Notes: a model not told the origin generated them from the sequence alone. A stretch of DNA of 64,000 nt from Carallia brachiata (GCA_021464245.1 JADCRB010000001.1:4091686-4155685); one strand, 5' to 3'; counted from the stretch's first letter, positions 10,176 to 21,544 are shown. Numbers and translations are program-made.

Positions 10176-11916
10176 TTGAAGCCATTGTTGGAGCATCTCA
10201 AGTATGTATTCTTAGAAGATAGAGAAATTCTACCAATGATTGTTGCAAAGAACATTGAAACTATTGCAGAAAGAAAAGCTAGCTTGAGTTCTCAGAGAGA
10301 CAACAATTGGATGGACAATAACGTATATCTAAAGGATAAGTCCATCCACGCATGCATCACATCTTTCTTGAGGAAGGCTCAAAACCATCAATAGAAGCAC
10401 AACATAGATTGAAACCTCCCATAAGTGAAGAAGGAAATATTGAAACTTCTTAATGTTGACATGATCTACCAAATCTTAAATAGTAAATGGGTTAGTTTAG
10501 TGTATGTGGTTCTAAAGAAGATGAGCATCATGGTGGTCAAAAACCAAGATGATGAGTTTATTCCCACTCAGATTGAAAATAGGTGGATTGTATTTATTGA
10601 TTACAGCAAGCTAAATGTTGCAACTAACAAAGATTACTTTCCTTTACCTTTTATTGATCAAATGCTTGAAAGATTAGTTGGTCAATCTCATTATTATTCA
10701 TGATGGTTATTCAGGTTACAACTAGATTGTCATTGCATCAGAAGGCCAAGAGAAGATAACCTTTACATGCTCATTTGATAACAACCTTTACATGCCTTTT
10801 TGGTACTTTTGCCTATCTATGCATTCCTTTTGGACTTTGCAATGTTCCAGCCACATTTCAAAGATGTATGGTTAACATATTTTCTTATTTTATTGAAAAA
10901 ATTATTGAAATTTTTGCGGATGATTTTACTATTTACAAACACTCTTTTGATGTATGTTTAGATAACTTTACATTTGTACTTTAAACGATAGATAGAAACT
11001 AACCTTGTATTGTCACATTATAGTAGAACAAGGTATAGTTTTAGGGCATGTTATTTCATCAAAGGGAATTGAAGTCGACAAAGTTAAGATAGATCTTTTC
11101 ATCCTCATCTTACCTTGCAAGTGTGCAAGAAGTTCATTCTTTTATTGGTCATGCAGACATCTATTAAAGATTTATCAAAAACTTCTCAAAGATTGCATTG
11201 CCCTTATGCAAATTATCACAAAAAATGTGGCTTTTGACTTTGATGATGCATTCAAGAAAGTGTTTGACAAACTTAAAAAGCTCTTGACTTTGGCTCTAGT
11301 GATTCGACCTCTAAATTGGAGTTTTCTATTTGAAATCATATGTGATGCAAGCAATTATGCTTTAGGAGCTGTTTTGGAACTAAGAATTGGCAAAACTACC
11401 CATGCCATCTACTATGCCTTAAGGACCTTGAACAATGCTTAGTGTAACTCCTCCACTACTGGAAAAGAGCTTTTAGCTATTTTTTTTTGCTTTATAAACA
11501 TAGTCCATATTTACTTGCCTCTAAGGTGATTATTTATTTTGATTATGCAACTTCCAGGTACTTGTTATGAAGGAAAGATTCCAAGCCAAGGTTGATTCGA
11601 TGGACTCTTGTACAATAAGAATTTGATTTGGAGATCAAAGACAAGAAAGGTACAAAAAACCTAGTTGCGGATCATCCAAGCTATGTGGTTAAACAAGAGA
11701 ATGCATTGCCTTTTGCAAAAACTCTTTTATGATGAATAATTGCTTGCAATTGAGGTAAATGTCCCTCGGTATGTAAATAGGATCAATTACTTGGTCACAA
11801 GGACATTACAAAATGACTTGACAAGAGCTGAACAGAAGTAGATCAAAAGTGATGTGAAATACCATGAATGGGATGAGCCATACTTGTGGAAGCATTGTTG
11901 GGATAAAGTGATAAAC
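10176..11916 (+). pseudogene. Athila-like RT and RNase H remnant, start of integrase
   Basis: RT blocks in order: SKWVSLVYVVLKK near 10480, FPLPFIDQMLERLVGQS near 10640-10690, PFGLCNVPATFQRCM near 10825-10870, and the catalytic box F-A-D-D near 10915-10926, both Asp kept. Stops interrupt the frame near 10702. RNase H follows (CDASNYALGAVLELRIGKT near 11345-11395), then text matching the tether ending in DQxxHEWDEPYLWKHC-like integrase N-terminus at about 11850-11900. The frame is cut at 11916 by the inserted gypsy LTR and continues at 16242. Confidence 0.85.
10755..10795 (+). repeat. Short slippage duplication in Athila RT
   Basis: GATAACCTTTACATGC (10755-10770) is repeated with a 3-base insertion at 10777-10795. 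The duplication breaks the RT coding phase between the conserved ITFTC and PFGTF blocks. Confidence 0.75.
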
Positions 11917-12738
11917 TAATGCGAACCCCGCAGATAGCACCGAAAGACCCAACGCCTATAAAGAGACGCAAACCCCACAGATACACCGAAAGACACCAAA
12001 CAATATTGAAATCACAACCCAAGGAAAGCCAAGTCAAGTTTGAAGGAACCTTGACCCAACGTCTATAAAGAGACGTGAACCAAAGGTATAAAAGAAGGAT
12101 ATAGTCGCCACCCCCTAGAAAAGGAAGAAGGAGGGTGATAAGACTTGGGTTGAACGCCACAAGGAGGTATCCTTGATAAGTTCGGTAAAAGAGTTTTGAA
12201 ACTCCAAAGAACGATTGTTCTAATTCTCAATTCATCAAAATTCAGCAAATCTATTCAATTCTTAAAATAAAAGTCTTACAAGCCTTTTATAGGCAAACCC
12301 AAATAATTAGGGTTTTAAACCTACTAAGACTAGAAAACCTATTAAGACTAAAAAACCAAGTTCCTACACGAATAAGGAAAACCTAATTCAACTAGAAACT
12401 TAAAATTAAATCTAATTCCTACTTGCAAACGGATTGAGCTTAAATAAAACATTGTTTGGCCCAAAACAACAATTAAAACTCTAAGCTAAACAATCCAAAT
12501 CAGTCCACACATATCTTATATGCACTAGGCCCAAATAATTCTTGTTGGCCCAATCTTCCTCAATTTGGTTAACACTCCTCTTTTTGCACTTGGATCACAT
12601 TGTTGTAGACTTGTAGGACCTCCAATCTTCATTGCTTGCTCCACAAGTAAAGCACGTTTCTTGCTCTCCAAGGAAAGTCCACCGAGCCATAAAATCACAC
12701 CAAATCATGTAGTGAGGGTGATAGCCAAGCTCGCATCA
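11917..12738 (-). repeat. 3' LTR of the nested gypsy element
   Basis: In plus coordinates it begins TAATGCGAACCCC and ends CTCGCATCA; the partner LTR begins TGATGCAAACCCC and ends CTCACATCA. The first TG has become TA. Most differences between the LTRs fall in the first 200 bp. Confidence 0.92.
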
Positions 12739-13403
12739 TTCCCCCTTTCTTCAAAAAGATTTGTCCTCAAATCTTGCTGCTGTTTTACTTCAAAGCCTGG
12801 AGGAATGCCTTGAGCTACAAGGAATTGATGTCTCCCATGCCAAAGAAATAGATATTTGGAGTATTTTGATGCCTTCACTGCAAAGCAAAATCTCCTCTTT
12901 TGAATTACCACCAGGCGATCAAACAAAAAAAATGCGATAAGGTGGTTCAGCACCTGATCTACAATGACAAAATCAACATGAGTAGACACATTAAGCATAG
13001 AATCAACAAAATCCATTGGCTGTGGTGTCGTTAAACTGATTGGTAGCTCCATAGTAGGGAATATTGCTAACCCTCCACCATCTACAAATTCAACTTCATG
13101 TACAGATTCCACATCCAATTCACAATGTTCAGCAAGTTGATCTTCATGGCCTTTAAATGCAGATTCCACATCATCAACCAAAGTCTCCACTTCACCATCA
13201 TGAACAACTTTCTCATGTGATACACAACCAAGCTCAACAACTTCAGTTTCAACCTCTAAATCAACTCTCATGCTTAATACCACACACCCATGGTCAGATG
13301 TATGATCAACAACCTCATCTTCAACCTTATGTTCTTGTGCAACTTCTTGGACCGCATCAACACAAGATTCAGAACTCACATGCTTTGATTTAGAACTCTC
13401 CAC
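12705..13403 (-). CDS. Acidic 232-residue ORF of unknown function in the nested gypsy element
   Basis: I do not recognise a domain. The frame runs 232 codons, starting MESSKSKHVSSES. The first about 130 residues are rich in Val, Asp, Glu and His, with recurring acidic V-E/V-D pairs (VETEVVELG, VETLVDDVESAF, ELDVESVHEVEF). The C-terminal part is mixed hydrophobic and basic (QKRRFCFAVKASKYSKYL). It ends IPPGFEVKQQQDLRTNLFEE, encoded across the polypurine tract and 34 bases into the LTR. It occupies the place of pol. No RT, integrase or protease motif is present. It may be the tail of a longer gag-fused polyprotein, since only one stop separates it from the upstream frame, or an accessory protein. 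The openness of the frame in a young element is the main support; translation is unproven. Confidence 0.5.
   Translation of the reverse strand: MESSKSKHVSSESCVDAVQEVAQEHKVEDEVVDHTSDHGCVVLSMRVDLEVETEVVELGCVSHEKVVHDGEVETLVDDVESAFKGHEDQLAEHCELDVESVHEVEFVDGGGLAIFPTMELPISLTTPQPMDFVDSMLNVSTHVDFVIVDQVLNHLIAFFLFDRLVVIQKRRFCFAVKASKYSKYLFLWHGRHQFLVAQGIPPGFEVKQQQDLRTNLFEERGNDASLAITLTT
12739..12751 (-). other. Polypurine tract of the nested gypsy element
   Basis: On the minus strand AAGAAAGGGGGAA sits directly against the LTR. It is also translated as part of the acidic ORF (E-E-R-G-N), so the ORF runs through the tract into the LTR. Confidence 0.85.
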
Positions 13404-14509
13404 TTACTTGATATATTGACTAAACTGTTGGAGAAAATCTTTATCAAAAATCCTTTCCTTCATTGACACATCCATCTTACTCTTCTCTTGGCTACTCCCA
13501 ACCTCCTTGATTTTGTTTGGATCGGTCTTGAATTTGTGCATTGCTTTATCTCCCTTTTGTTCCAATTCGGCTTCCATGTTGGGGAGGAAGTCAAATTTGA
13601 ACAATATCTTGATGTTGTACTCCTCCCTTTGAGCTGCCTTTCAACCTTCATAGCCATGTGAACCATGTCCTCCAACTCCACATAATGTCGCAGCTCTACC
13701 ATATCGGCTATGTTCTTGTTTAGCCGTTGTAGAAATCTAGCCATTGTAGCTTCTCGATCTTCCTCAACATTGGCACGGATCATAGCTATCTCCATCTCCT
13801 TATGGTACTCCTTCACGCTCTTGGTACCTTGAGTAAGCCCTTGCAACTTGCGATAAAGCTCACGATAATAATGGTTAGGAACAAATCGTTTTCTCATAAT
13901 TGCCTTCATCTCATCCCAAGTGTCAATGGGTCTCTCACGGTTTCTTCGATGATTGAGCACCAACTGGTCCCACCAAATTATGGCATAATCGGTGAACACC
14001 ACGGCTGCTAACTTCACCTTTTTCTCCTTAGAGTAATCATGGCAATCGAACACAAGCTCTACCTTCTTTTCCCACTCTAAGTAAGCATCAGGATCACTTT
14101 TGCCTTGGAATGGAGGAATCTTCATTTTGATGCTTCCAAGGTTGCGATCTTGTTCCCATCTCCCAATGTTCCTATCTCCTCTACCTCCATGGCCTACTTC
14201 ACGTCTACCTCTCTCTTCTCTACCACGCATTATTCTACCCACACTATAATTGGAGGCTTGATCATCTTCGACAAAGTCATCCTCAAAATGAGCTTCATAA
14301 CATTCTCCACCATTCCCACGTGCATTGGGAACTCTTTGGTGCTGCCCTCGCTGCAAATTGGCTATGGCAGCTTCTTGTCTATCCATGCTATCTCGCATTT
14401 CATCAAAACATGCAAACACTCGATCAAATTGTTGTTGCATCGTGCTGATCACAATTGATTCATTAGTTGATCCTTCCTTTGAAGCACCCTTGCCATGGTC
14501 TATAGACAT
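13404..14509 (-). pseudogene. Gag of the nested gypsy element, frame-shifted near its C-terminus
   Basis: The 349-codon frame from ATG at 14509 ([14 protein letters not shown]) carries the gypsy capsid domain (retrotransposon gag): [20 protein letters not shown] at about residues 128-147, then [37 protein letters not shown] and [18 protein letters not shown]. Near residue 290 a shift occurs: the remaining C-terminal text continues in the neighbouring frame at about 13600-13404 ([15 protein letters not shown]), ending at a stop just before the acidic ORF. No CCHC zinc knuckle is visible. The product would build the virus-like particle. The N-terminal two thirds look intact. Confidence 0.8.
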
Positions 14510-15407
14510 GTTTTAAATCTGCAAAATAACGTTAGAAAGGACCTCTCACAAACACTCCCTCACGTGTTTGCACTCCACTCCTCACGTATGACACTCAATC
14601 TCTCGTGTTTGCACACAAATCAATTTGGCTTTTCTCTCCAATGCAACTCACACTCTTGCCTTTTTCCACTCAATTGTTCCTCACTCTAAGTTCTTTGGAG
14701 CCAAGAACCAATAAAAATCAGTTTTCAAACTCCTTGCAACGACTAGAACTAGAGACTGAAGGAAAAAAAACAACAAGGGAAAGGGTAAGCTTGTCCACCA
14801 AGTAATTTGGCCAAATAGTTTTTTTTTTCTTTTTTGTTTTTAATAAGGCCAGAACTTTTTTTTTTATTAAACTTGCTGGAAAGTAAAAAAACTGACTCAA
14901 ATAACCACTAGGAAACACAAAAGAAGGTTTAGATTGGGCGGACTAGGGTTTCTCACTTTTTCCCAATCAGGACAGATATTGAGCGCTGATTTCGAACTCG
15001 ATTGTGACAAAGATTCCAACCGAACTGGGCTTTTCAAAACACAAATGTTGTAGCCCTATGTGTTAGCTTTCAAACGCAACTGGAATCACTCAATTTGAGT
15101 TGTATAGAAGAAGTTATCACAAAAATACTGAACAGATGTCAAATCTGGTGGACAGACGCACGGAAACACAAAGACTTAGGTTTTTTTCTTTTTTTTTTTT
15201 GTTATAATTTTCAGCAAAGAGCACACGAACAAAAGACAAAGAACACACTAGGGTTTTATTTTTTTTTTCTTTTTCTTTTTCTGCAATAGACACTAAACAA
15301 TGAAACAAAGAAGACAAAGACGAACAAACAAAAACCTAGGGTTAAGAACACGATGGAAAACACAAAAAAATAAAACTTTGGATACGCAAACCTGACCTAG
15401 AGCCTAA
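14510..15407 (-). other. Leader of the nested gypsy element
   Basis: Nearly 0.9 kb of untranslated sequence between primer site and gag ATG, with several long poly-A/poly-T runs (for example 14819-14868 and 15181-15275). No ORF with recognisable content. Confidence 0.7.
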
Positions 15408-15419
15408 GCTCTGATACCA
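15408..15419 (-). other. Primer binding site (initiator tRNA-Met) of the nested gypsy element
   Basis: On the minus strand TGGTATCAGAGC lies two bases downstream of the 5' LTR end. This fixes the element orientation as minus. Confidence 0.93.
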
Positions 15420-15421
15420 AC

Positions 15422-16241
15422 TGATGCAAACCCCGCAGATAGCACCGGAAGACCCAATGCCTATAAAGAGACGCAAACCCACGGATACACCGAAAGACCC
15501 ACGAACAAGATTGAAATCAGAACCCAAGGAAAGCCAAGTCAGGTTTGAAGAACCTTGACCCAACGTCTATAAAGAGACGAACCAAAGGTATAAAAGAAGG
15601 ATATAGTCGCCACACCCTAGAAAAGGAAGAAGGAGAGTGATAAGACTTGGGTTGAATGCCACAAGGAGGTATCCTTGATAAGTTCGGTAAAAGAGTTTTG
15701 AAACTCCAAAGAACGATTGTTCTAATTCTCAATTCATCAAAATTCAGCAAATCTATTCAATTCTTAAAATAAAACTCTTACAAGCCTTTTATAGGCAAAC
15801 CCAAATAGTTAGGGTTTTAAACCTACTAAGACTAGAAAACCTATTAAGACTAAAAAACCAAGTTCCTACATGAATAAATAAAACCTAATTCAACTAGAAA
15901 CTTAAAAATTAAATCTAATTCCTACTTGCAAACGGATTGGGCTTAAATAAAACATTGTTTGGCCAAAACAACAATTAAAACTCTAAGTTAAACAATCCAA
16001 ATCAGTCCACACATTGTCTTATATGCACTAGGCCCAAATAATTCTTGTTGGCCCAATCTTCCTCAATTTGGTTAACACTCCTCTTCTTGCACTTGGATCA
16101 CATTGATGTAGACTTGTAGGACCTCCAATCTTCATTGCTTGCTCCACAAGTAAAGCACGTTTCTTGCTCTCCAAGGAAAGTCCACCGAGCCATAAAATCA
16201 CACCAAATCATGTAGTGAGGGTGCTAGCCAAGCTCACATCA
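15422..16241 (-). repeat. 5' LTR of the nested gypsy element
   Basis: A TG...CA-bounded 820-bp repeat matching 11917-12738. The junction with Athila integrase sequence is at 16241/16242. Confidence 0.93.
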
Positions 16242-16350
16242 GAATGTGTAACCCGAAATTGACTTCTATTATATTCTCACCTTCACTCATTTTTATGCTT
16301 ATAAAGGACACTTTGGATCAAAAAGAACAACAAGAAAGGAACATAAGTGC
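16242..16350 (+). pseudogene. Athila-like integrase fragment, right side of the split
   Basis: Directly after the gypsy LTR the sequence reads PEIDFYYILTFTHFYAYKG and then HFGSKRTTRKEH, the zinc-binding N-terminal part of a gypsy integrase. It continues the frame cut at 11916. An in-frame stop precedes PEID. Similarity ends at the T-run near 16352-16366, just before the inverted-repeat arm. Confidence 0.8.
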
Positions 16351-16382
16351 AATTTTTTTTTTTTTTGCCATCACTGTTTAAG

Positions 16383-16715
16383 CTTAAACTTGATAAGAGA
16401 TTAACTGTAGAGCTTGTCTCAATTAACAAAAAACTAAGAAAAAATTTGGAATAATAGAGCTTGTCATTATTCTAGGCTGAATATCCAATTAAAGGATTCA
16501 TGATTTTTTATGTCAATAATCGATGTATGAATCTAATAGTGTAAATATCCTTGTTACTGAAAGTGTGTTCATATTTTGATTTTATTTGCAATTAGTTTTG
16601 TGTTTTGTTTTTAGTAGTCTATTTAAAACTAAATTCATCCGGCCTTTTTTTAATTTATATTTGCATAGATTTAATAGGTCTAGGATCACAAATCAATTGA
16701 TTAATCAAAATTATG
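16383..16715 (+). repeat. Right arm of the 335-bp inverted repeat
   Basis: The reverse complement of 6892-7226 aligns here throughout, from CTTAAACTTGATAAGAGATT to TTGATTAATCAAAA. Similarity ends at about 16715. Confidence 0.8.
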
Positions 16716-18280
16716 TGGTAAGCTACACATGATCAGAAAGCTATTCGAATGTCTTTTATAAATTTATGAGAAAGTTTTCACATGGATGTCTATGGAGAAA
16801 AATATGGTCCAAAAAATGAAGCATGCACAACTTATCAAGATACACTGAATTAGTCAATTTCTAGAGGACACTGTGATTAGCTAGAGATGAATTATCAATC
16901 AAACCTTATAGACAAAAATATTCTATCTATTTTTTAAATTCACAAAAATCACATTAGAGATCTGTGGAGAAAGTTACTATCAATCTACTGGAACGCGTAC
17001 AAGCTCTCATGACAGGCAGAATCAGTCAAATTTGAGATGTAACATTTAGATGGAGAGGAAACAACCATTGATCTATACATGGATGAAAAGATCTATGAGT
17101 TTACTTTCAAATGCTAGAAACAGAACATGATTTGGAGCAATATGGACAGAGTTCTAATTGATTCTTTGAAAAGTGTCAAAGTTACTATATCAAGGATAAA
17201 GGAAAGTTATTTGAATTTATTCAAGCTATGGAAGCATTCATTTTCGAGATCATACGAGCAAATATTTTATATTCAATGTGTGCAAGGAAAATAATTTCAT
17301 GAGTTGATGAGGCTCTAGAGAGATTCAAATATAAAGACCACGTTAGAGCAAGCCAAGATCAAGTTAGAGCAAGCCTCATTTGCTTTGAAAATTTCCAAAA
17401 AGCTTTCTTATTTGAAGTTCTCAAATCTCTTCATTGCTAGAAGTTTTTCCAGTTAACAATTATTTGAATTTTTTCCAAAAAAGGAGTTCATTGCTAAAAA
17501 TTTTTGCCAATCCGAAAAAAAAAGCATTGAAGTCCAAGATTATCCTCCAATGGCTACTTTATCGTATAGTAGCCTCCATTTGTTGTATATATACCACTTA
17601 TACAAAAATTCCTTACATGTACTTTCACTTTGTAGTGAGTTTATGTTGAGGTTCAAAAGGAAAAAGACAGAGAAAACTAAAGCTAGAGCAAGAAATCTTT
17701 ATTTTAAGAGCAAGAGTTGCTCAAAATGAAAAAGAGAGAAACATAAGAGTTGTACAGTTTTAGAACGATAGATTGTGAGTTTAAAAAGAAATCTAAGAGT
17801 TGAGAAAGAGATTAAGGGTGCTCTAATACAAAGTTTTGATCAAGTGATCAAAGAAAATGAGTAAATGTGCTCTTGGTCAGGTGACCAATGGTTGTAAGGG
17901 TTTAATCTTCATTCGTGAAGAAGATCGAGATAGTGGATTGTGGAATACCCTAGGGAAAGTTTGCAGATTGGACGTGGCCTTGGGGATAAATTGAACCACT
18001 ATAAATCTCTTTTGTTGATTTCTCTATCCCTTAAAGTCCTTTATTATTTTTCATTTTCACACACTTTGCACTTGTCCATATTATGATTGTTCATCACCAC
18101 TCACACTTGACTAAAATTGGTTATTCTACTGTATTTGTTTATTATTACTTGCGCACTATCCCCTTAACATTCATATTGCGTTTTAGATTTATTTTGTTTG
18201 CTCACGATCATCTAGATAGTCACGAGTTTTTTTAATTACCTAGTTCATACTCCCCTCTTAGGTAATTTCAAGATCAACGA

Positions 18281-18293
18281 TTAGTATCACAGG
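18281..18293 (+). other. Degenerate primer binding site of the SIRE-like element
   Basis: TTAGTATCACAGG differs at a few positions from the TTGGTATCAGAGC expected for initiator tRNA-Met. Its placement just after the C-rich LTR end supports the reading. Confidence 0.55.
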
Positions 18294-18299
18294 TTGGTT

Positions 18300-19600
18300 T
18301 TTGTATCATAGGTGTAATCACCTCTGAGTTAAGATCCCATGGCAACTCCTTTAAGTCATGCCATAAATACACTTCCTTGTTTTAACATTTTTCCCTTTTG
18401 CAGTGGAGGAAGAGGATGGAAGTTTACTTACAATCATTTGATTTTGGGTTATGGAAAATCATCATTATTGGTTTTTGTTCCAAACCCAAGTTTGATTGGG
18501 ATGATGTTTACATGAAAAAACTCTATCAATATTAAAGCAATACGTATTTTATATGATTCTTTTAATGATGATATTTATGTCAAAGTTTCTAAAGATATTT
18601 GAGATTTTTTTGAATGTTACTATTCTACTAACCCAAAAATTTTCATTGTTGACCATGTTGATGATTGCATGCTTGTGAAAGATAATTTTTTTCCATCAAC
18701 ATGAGGAACGTCAACAAAAGAACATATGCTAGACGATGGCTCCCATGATTATTGTGTGGATGATATTGAGAGTTTTACAAGTTTTCAATTGATGAAGTTG
18801 AATGTGAATCCTCAAATATTCATATGTTGACTTTTGAAAGAAGAGAAGCATCTATGTTAATGGGAATGAAGTGCAAGGAAAATGAAATATACTTTATGAG
18901 CCAGAAGAGAAAGATAACCTTTATCTTTAATGCTTGTAAGGATATTAATGAGCTTTTTTGAATGCGTGAATAGGAAGTTCCCTTAGTTAGTGGCAGAAAA
19001 GAAAGATCTCAATGCTCTAAGAAAGTCATTGGAGCATGAGAGTGAGTCAATGAAGTTCGAAAATAAATCTACCACTCAAAAGAGTAATGATTAACAAAAA
19101 AAGCAGATGATGAAGTAATCATCAAAGTACAAAAGACAAACAACCTTAAAGAGGAGAAGCTTTTATTTAAGAAGAAAATCTCAAATCCCCAAATTTCCCT
19201 TTTAGAGTTTGTCAAAGGGAAAGAAAAGCTTGATTCATTGCTTATCTCCCAAAGGCCTTTCAATGACATGAGTGTATTAGGTTTTAACCATACATGTCAT
19301 TGACTCAAAATTCAAACTACGACTGCCACATGCAAGCACAGGCATTAACATCATATCATGATTTTTCAACTAGAAAATCATCGTTTATGTATGCTCATTC
19401 ATCACAGCACCAAAGAACTCAAGCTTAAAGTGGTTTGGCCAAGAGGCCAAGGCATGCATCACGGCCTTACATGCATAATTTTGTTAGGCTATTACATAGT
19501 CATTCATTTTCTCAAGATAGACATCATGTTAGATGTCTTTATTGTGGTGATTATGGTCATATGGCACACTCATGAAACATTAGAAAGAGCATTAAAAGTA
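18300..19600 (+). pseudogene. SIRE-like Copia gag remnant
   Basis: Broken frames resemble Copia gag of the UBN2 type: after about 18400 the text FTYNHLILGYGKSS and later IKAIRILYDSFNDDIYVKV. A zinc knuckle at about 19533-19577 reads CLYCGDYGHMAHS followed by TGA, so the last Cys of CX2CX4HX4C has become a stop. No protease, integrase or RT block could be recognised downstream. Confidence 0.6.
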
Positions 19601-21353
19601 TGAGATTTTGAACTAGCCACTCAAAGCTATTTTTCAGCTCAATGAACAGGCGAGCATCTGACCACTGATTTCTTCTTTCAAAAGCAACTGACCACGTTAT
19701 TTCTTTTGCTAAAAATCTCAAAAATTCAACTTCAAAATTCCTTTTCTTTGAAAACCATCGAGCTTCCTTGTCTAAAATCCTTGAAATTCTTTAAATTTAT
19801 AAATTCTAAAAGATAAACTTTCAACATCCAAGAGAAGGAAGATGATTGATTTAGATCTTTTCTTTAAGACTACTATTTTCTTTCCTCCACAAAGATTTTT
19901 GTTGACCTTTATAGTTTTGTATTTGCAATTATAGATATTTGTACTTTCGTACGCTTAGTTGACTATGTGATTGCATGCTTGATTGCCGAATCTTTGCATG
20001 CTTATGAGTTATGCTATAATGACAATGAGTTTATACTTTTGAATAGAAAATTTTCTGCTCAAATGTACTCATTTAGTACCTCTCATTTCTTGTGAAATTG
20101 TTCCTTTGATGACAAGCATATTGATCGTCTTTGTCTTTACATGAGGTAATGGTTCCCAAAAAGAAAAGGAGCTTATTTGATGTTATTTCTTATCTCTACA
20201 GTCCCAAATAAGATCGTGTACTGAAAACAAAATCTTCAATTGTTTGTGTAAGAACCATAATGGAATTGTTCAATCTTATAGTAAAATAAATCAGCAATAT
20301 CATCAATAAGCTATCCAAGAGATAAAAGAAAATGGGGAGAGTGTTACAATGATTTATTCTACTTTCTTTGAAATTGGTATATGAATTGAAGCACTACAAG
20401 TTGGGACATTAGTGCATGATTCAAGGCAAATGATATCAATAATTGCTTGGAATTATAGTTGGTATGAAGGAGCTTCCTTTGCTTCATTATTTGGATCAAG
20501 CTTCATCATTACAATTACGACATCAACTCTAAGAGTTGACACATCATACAAAGTTTGAATGTTCATTGGTATCATTATTCTTGTTATGTTCTTTTAGTCT
20601 CACATTCATAACCTGCATCTCGTTACTTCTTGAATTTATAATCTTACTTGAAAATTATGGTTATACTTAGTTTTGCCCTTGAGGTTCATGCTTGTTCGAT
20701 ATCATTTAAGGGGAGCACATGATTTGTTGGAGTTCGATTGATTATATTCATGTGTTGTTGTACCATTACATGTTATGGTAAAGGGGAGCTGCCAATAAAT
20801 CTTTTATCAGATTACGTCACATCAACACGTGTTTACTGTGTTGATCCCATTACATTGCTGTTAAGTTTTTTCGTTTTAGTTTTTAATTAGAATGAAAGTT
20901 CTAACTCAACAAGGAAAAGAATTCTTACACAGCGTAGTTGCTTTAGAATTAGGATTTCAATGTCTATACGTGTACACATGGTAAATAAAACTATTGCTTT
21001 AAACCAACATAAAATTTAGGGGATAAAGGTCATGGATTTACCAAAAAAAAAAAAAAACATGTGGATAAGTGTAAGAGAAAATGTAGAAGACGATGAAGTT
21101 CATCTAATAGGGTTAAGGACCTTGTTAACATCTCAATTTTAATTATAAGCCATGCATGGCCCGTAATTGGGAGAAGTGCAATTTTCGTTTGTCGGGATTG
21201 CAATGGACCAAAAGCAAAATTATCTAGGTCTTGCTACAAACAACACTAGGAACAAACATCTAGGCCATAAGTCTTTGAAATAAGTTGTCCATGTTGTTTA
21301 GGTAATCTAATTTGTAATTGATGTTTTTAATTATTATTAGAAGGGCACTATTA
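19601..21353. other. AT-rich sequence, end of SIRE-like remnant and flank
   Basis: No gene recognised. The two AAGGGGAGC tracts near 20.7-20.8 kb probably belong to the Copia remnant. A poly-A run is at about 21041-21056. Confidence 0.45.
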
Positions 21354-21544
21354 TATAGGCATACAAATTTGTCAAACGATTTGATCATATTACAACAACA
21401 TATATACTTTTGCAACAATATATATACTTTTTGCAAGAAAAAAATAAAGTGTAAATTTATGTTAGAAAAAATATAATTGTTGCTACAAAAACTATAGTTG
21501 TTGTTGCAATATGACCAAATCATTTGGCAAAAAATGTATGGCCA
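21354..21544. mobile_element. Short MITE with imperfect inverted ends
   Basis: The left end TATAGGCATACAAATTTGTC and the reverse complement of the right end (TGGCCATACATTTTTTGCC) pair for about 45 bases, including TTTGATCATATTACAACAAC-like text. TTA occurs at both flanks (21351-21353 and 21545-21547), consistent with a 3-bp target duplication of the PIF/Harbinger type, although TTA is common in such DNA. Confidence 0.55.

Larger units (their letters stand above)
11917..16241 (-). mobile_element. Non-autonomous Ty3/gypsy element with gag but no pol, nested in Athila integrase
   Basis: A 4.3-kb minus-strand element with LTRs of 822 and 820 bp, a tRNA-Met primer site 2 nt inside the 5' LTR (15408-15419), a gag ORF (14509-13460), an acidic ORF of unknown role (13403-12705) and a G-rich polypurine tract against the 3' LTR. 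The 2.7-kb internal region has no protease, RT, RNase H or integrase. The LTRs are roughly 95-97 percent alike by eye, so this is the youngest large element in the window. Flanking 5-mers (TAAAC left, GAATG right) do not match, so the target duplication is lost or the end is altered. It would need enzymes from another element to move. Confidence 0.9.
7227..16350 (+). mobile_element. Athila-like Ty3/gypsy remnant, interrupted by a MITE and a gypsy element
   Basis: After removing the inserts at 7521-8121 and 11917-16241, the remaining plus-strand sequence runs leader, gag, protease, RT, RNase H and start of integrase in gypsy order. Wording such as PFGLCNVPATFQRCM and LPSQTVVNLKED is characteristic of the Athila/Tat branch. 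No LTRs of its own were recognised: the ends run into the inverted-repeat arms at 7226 and 16383. Many stops and frameshifts show it is long dead. The integrase frame resumes after the inserted gypsy at 16242, which proves the nesting order. Confidence 0.85.
16716..20800 (+). mobile_element. SIRE/Maximus-like Copia remnant
   Basis: The junction at 18240-18293 is typical of SIRE-type Copia elements: a C-rich LTR end (CTCCCCTCTTAGG) followed within about 25 bases by a degenerate tRNA-Met primer site. Gag-like coding follows to about 19600, including a zinc knuckle. G-rich tracts AAGGGGAGC at 20708-20716 and 20781-20789 resemble the family's polypurine tracts. The LTR would lie within 16716-18277, but its start was not located. 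Most of pol is missing, so this is a deleted and decayed copy. Confidence 0.6.
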
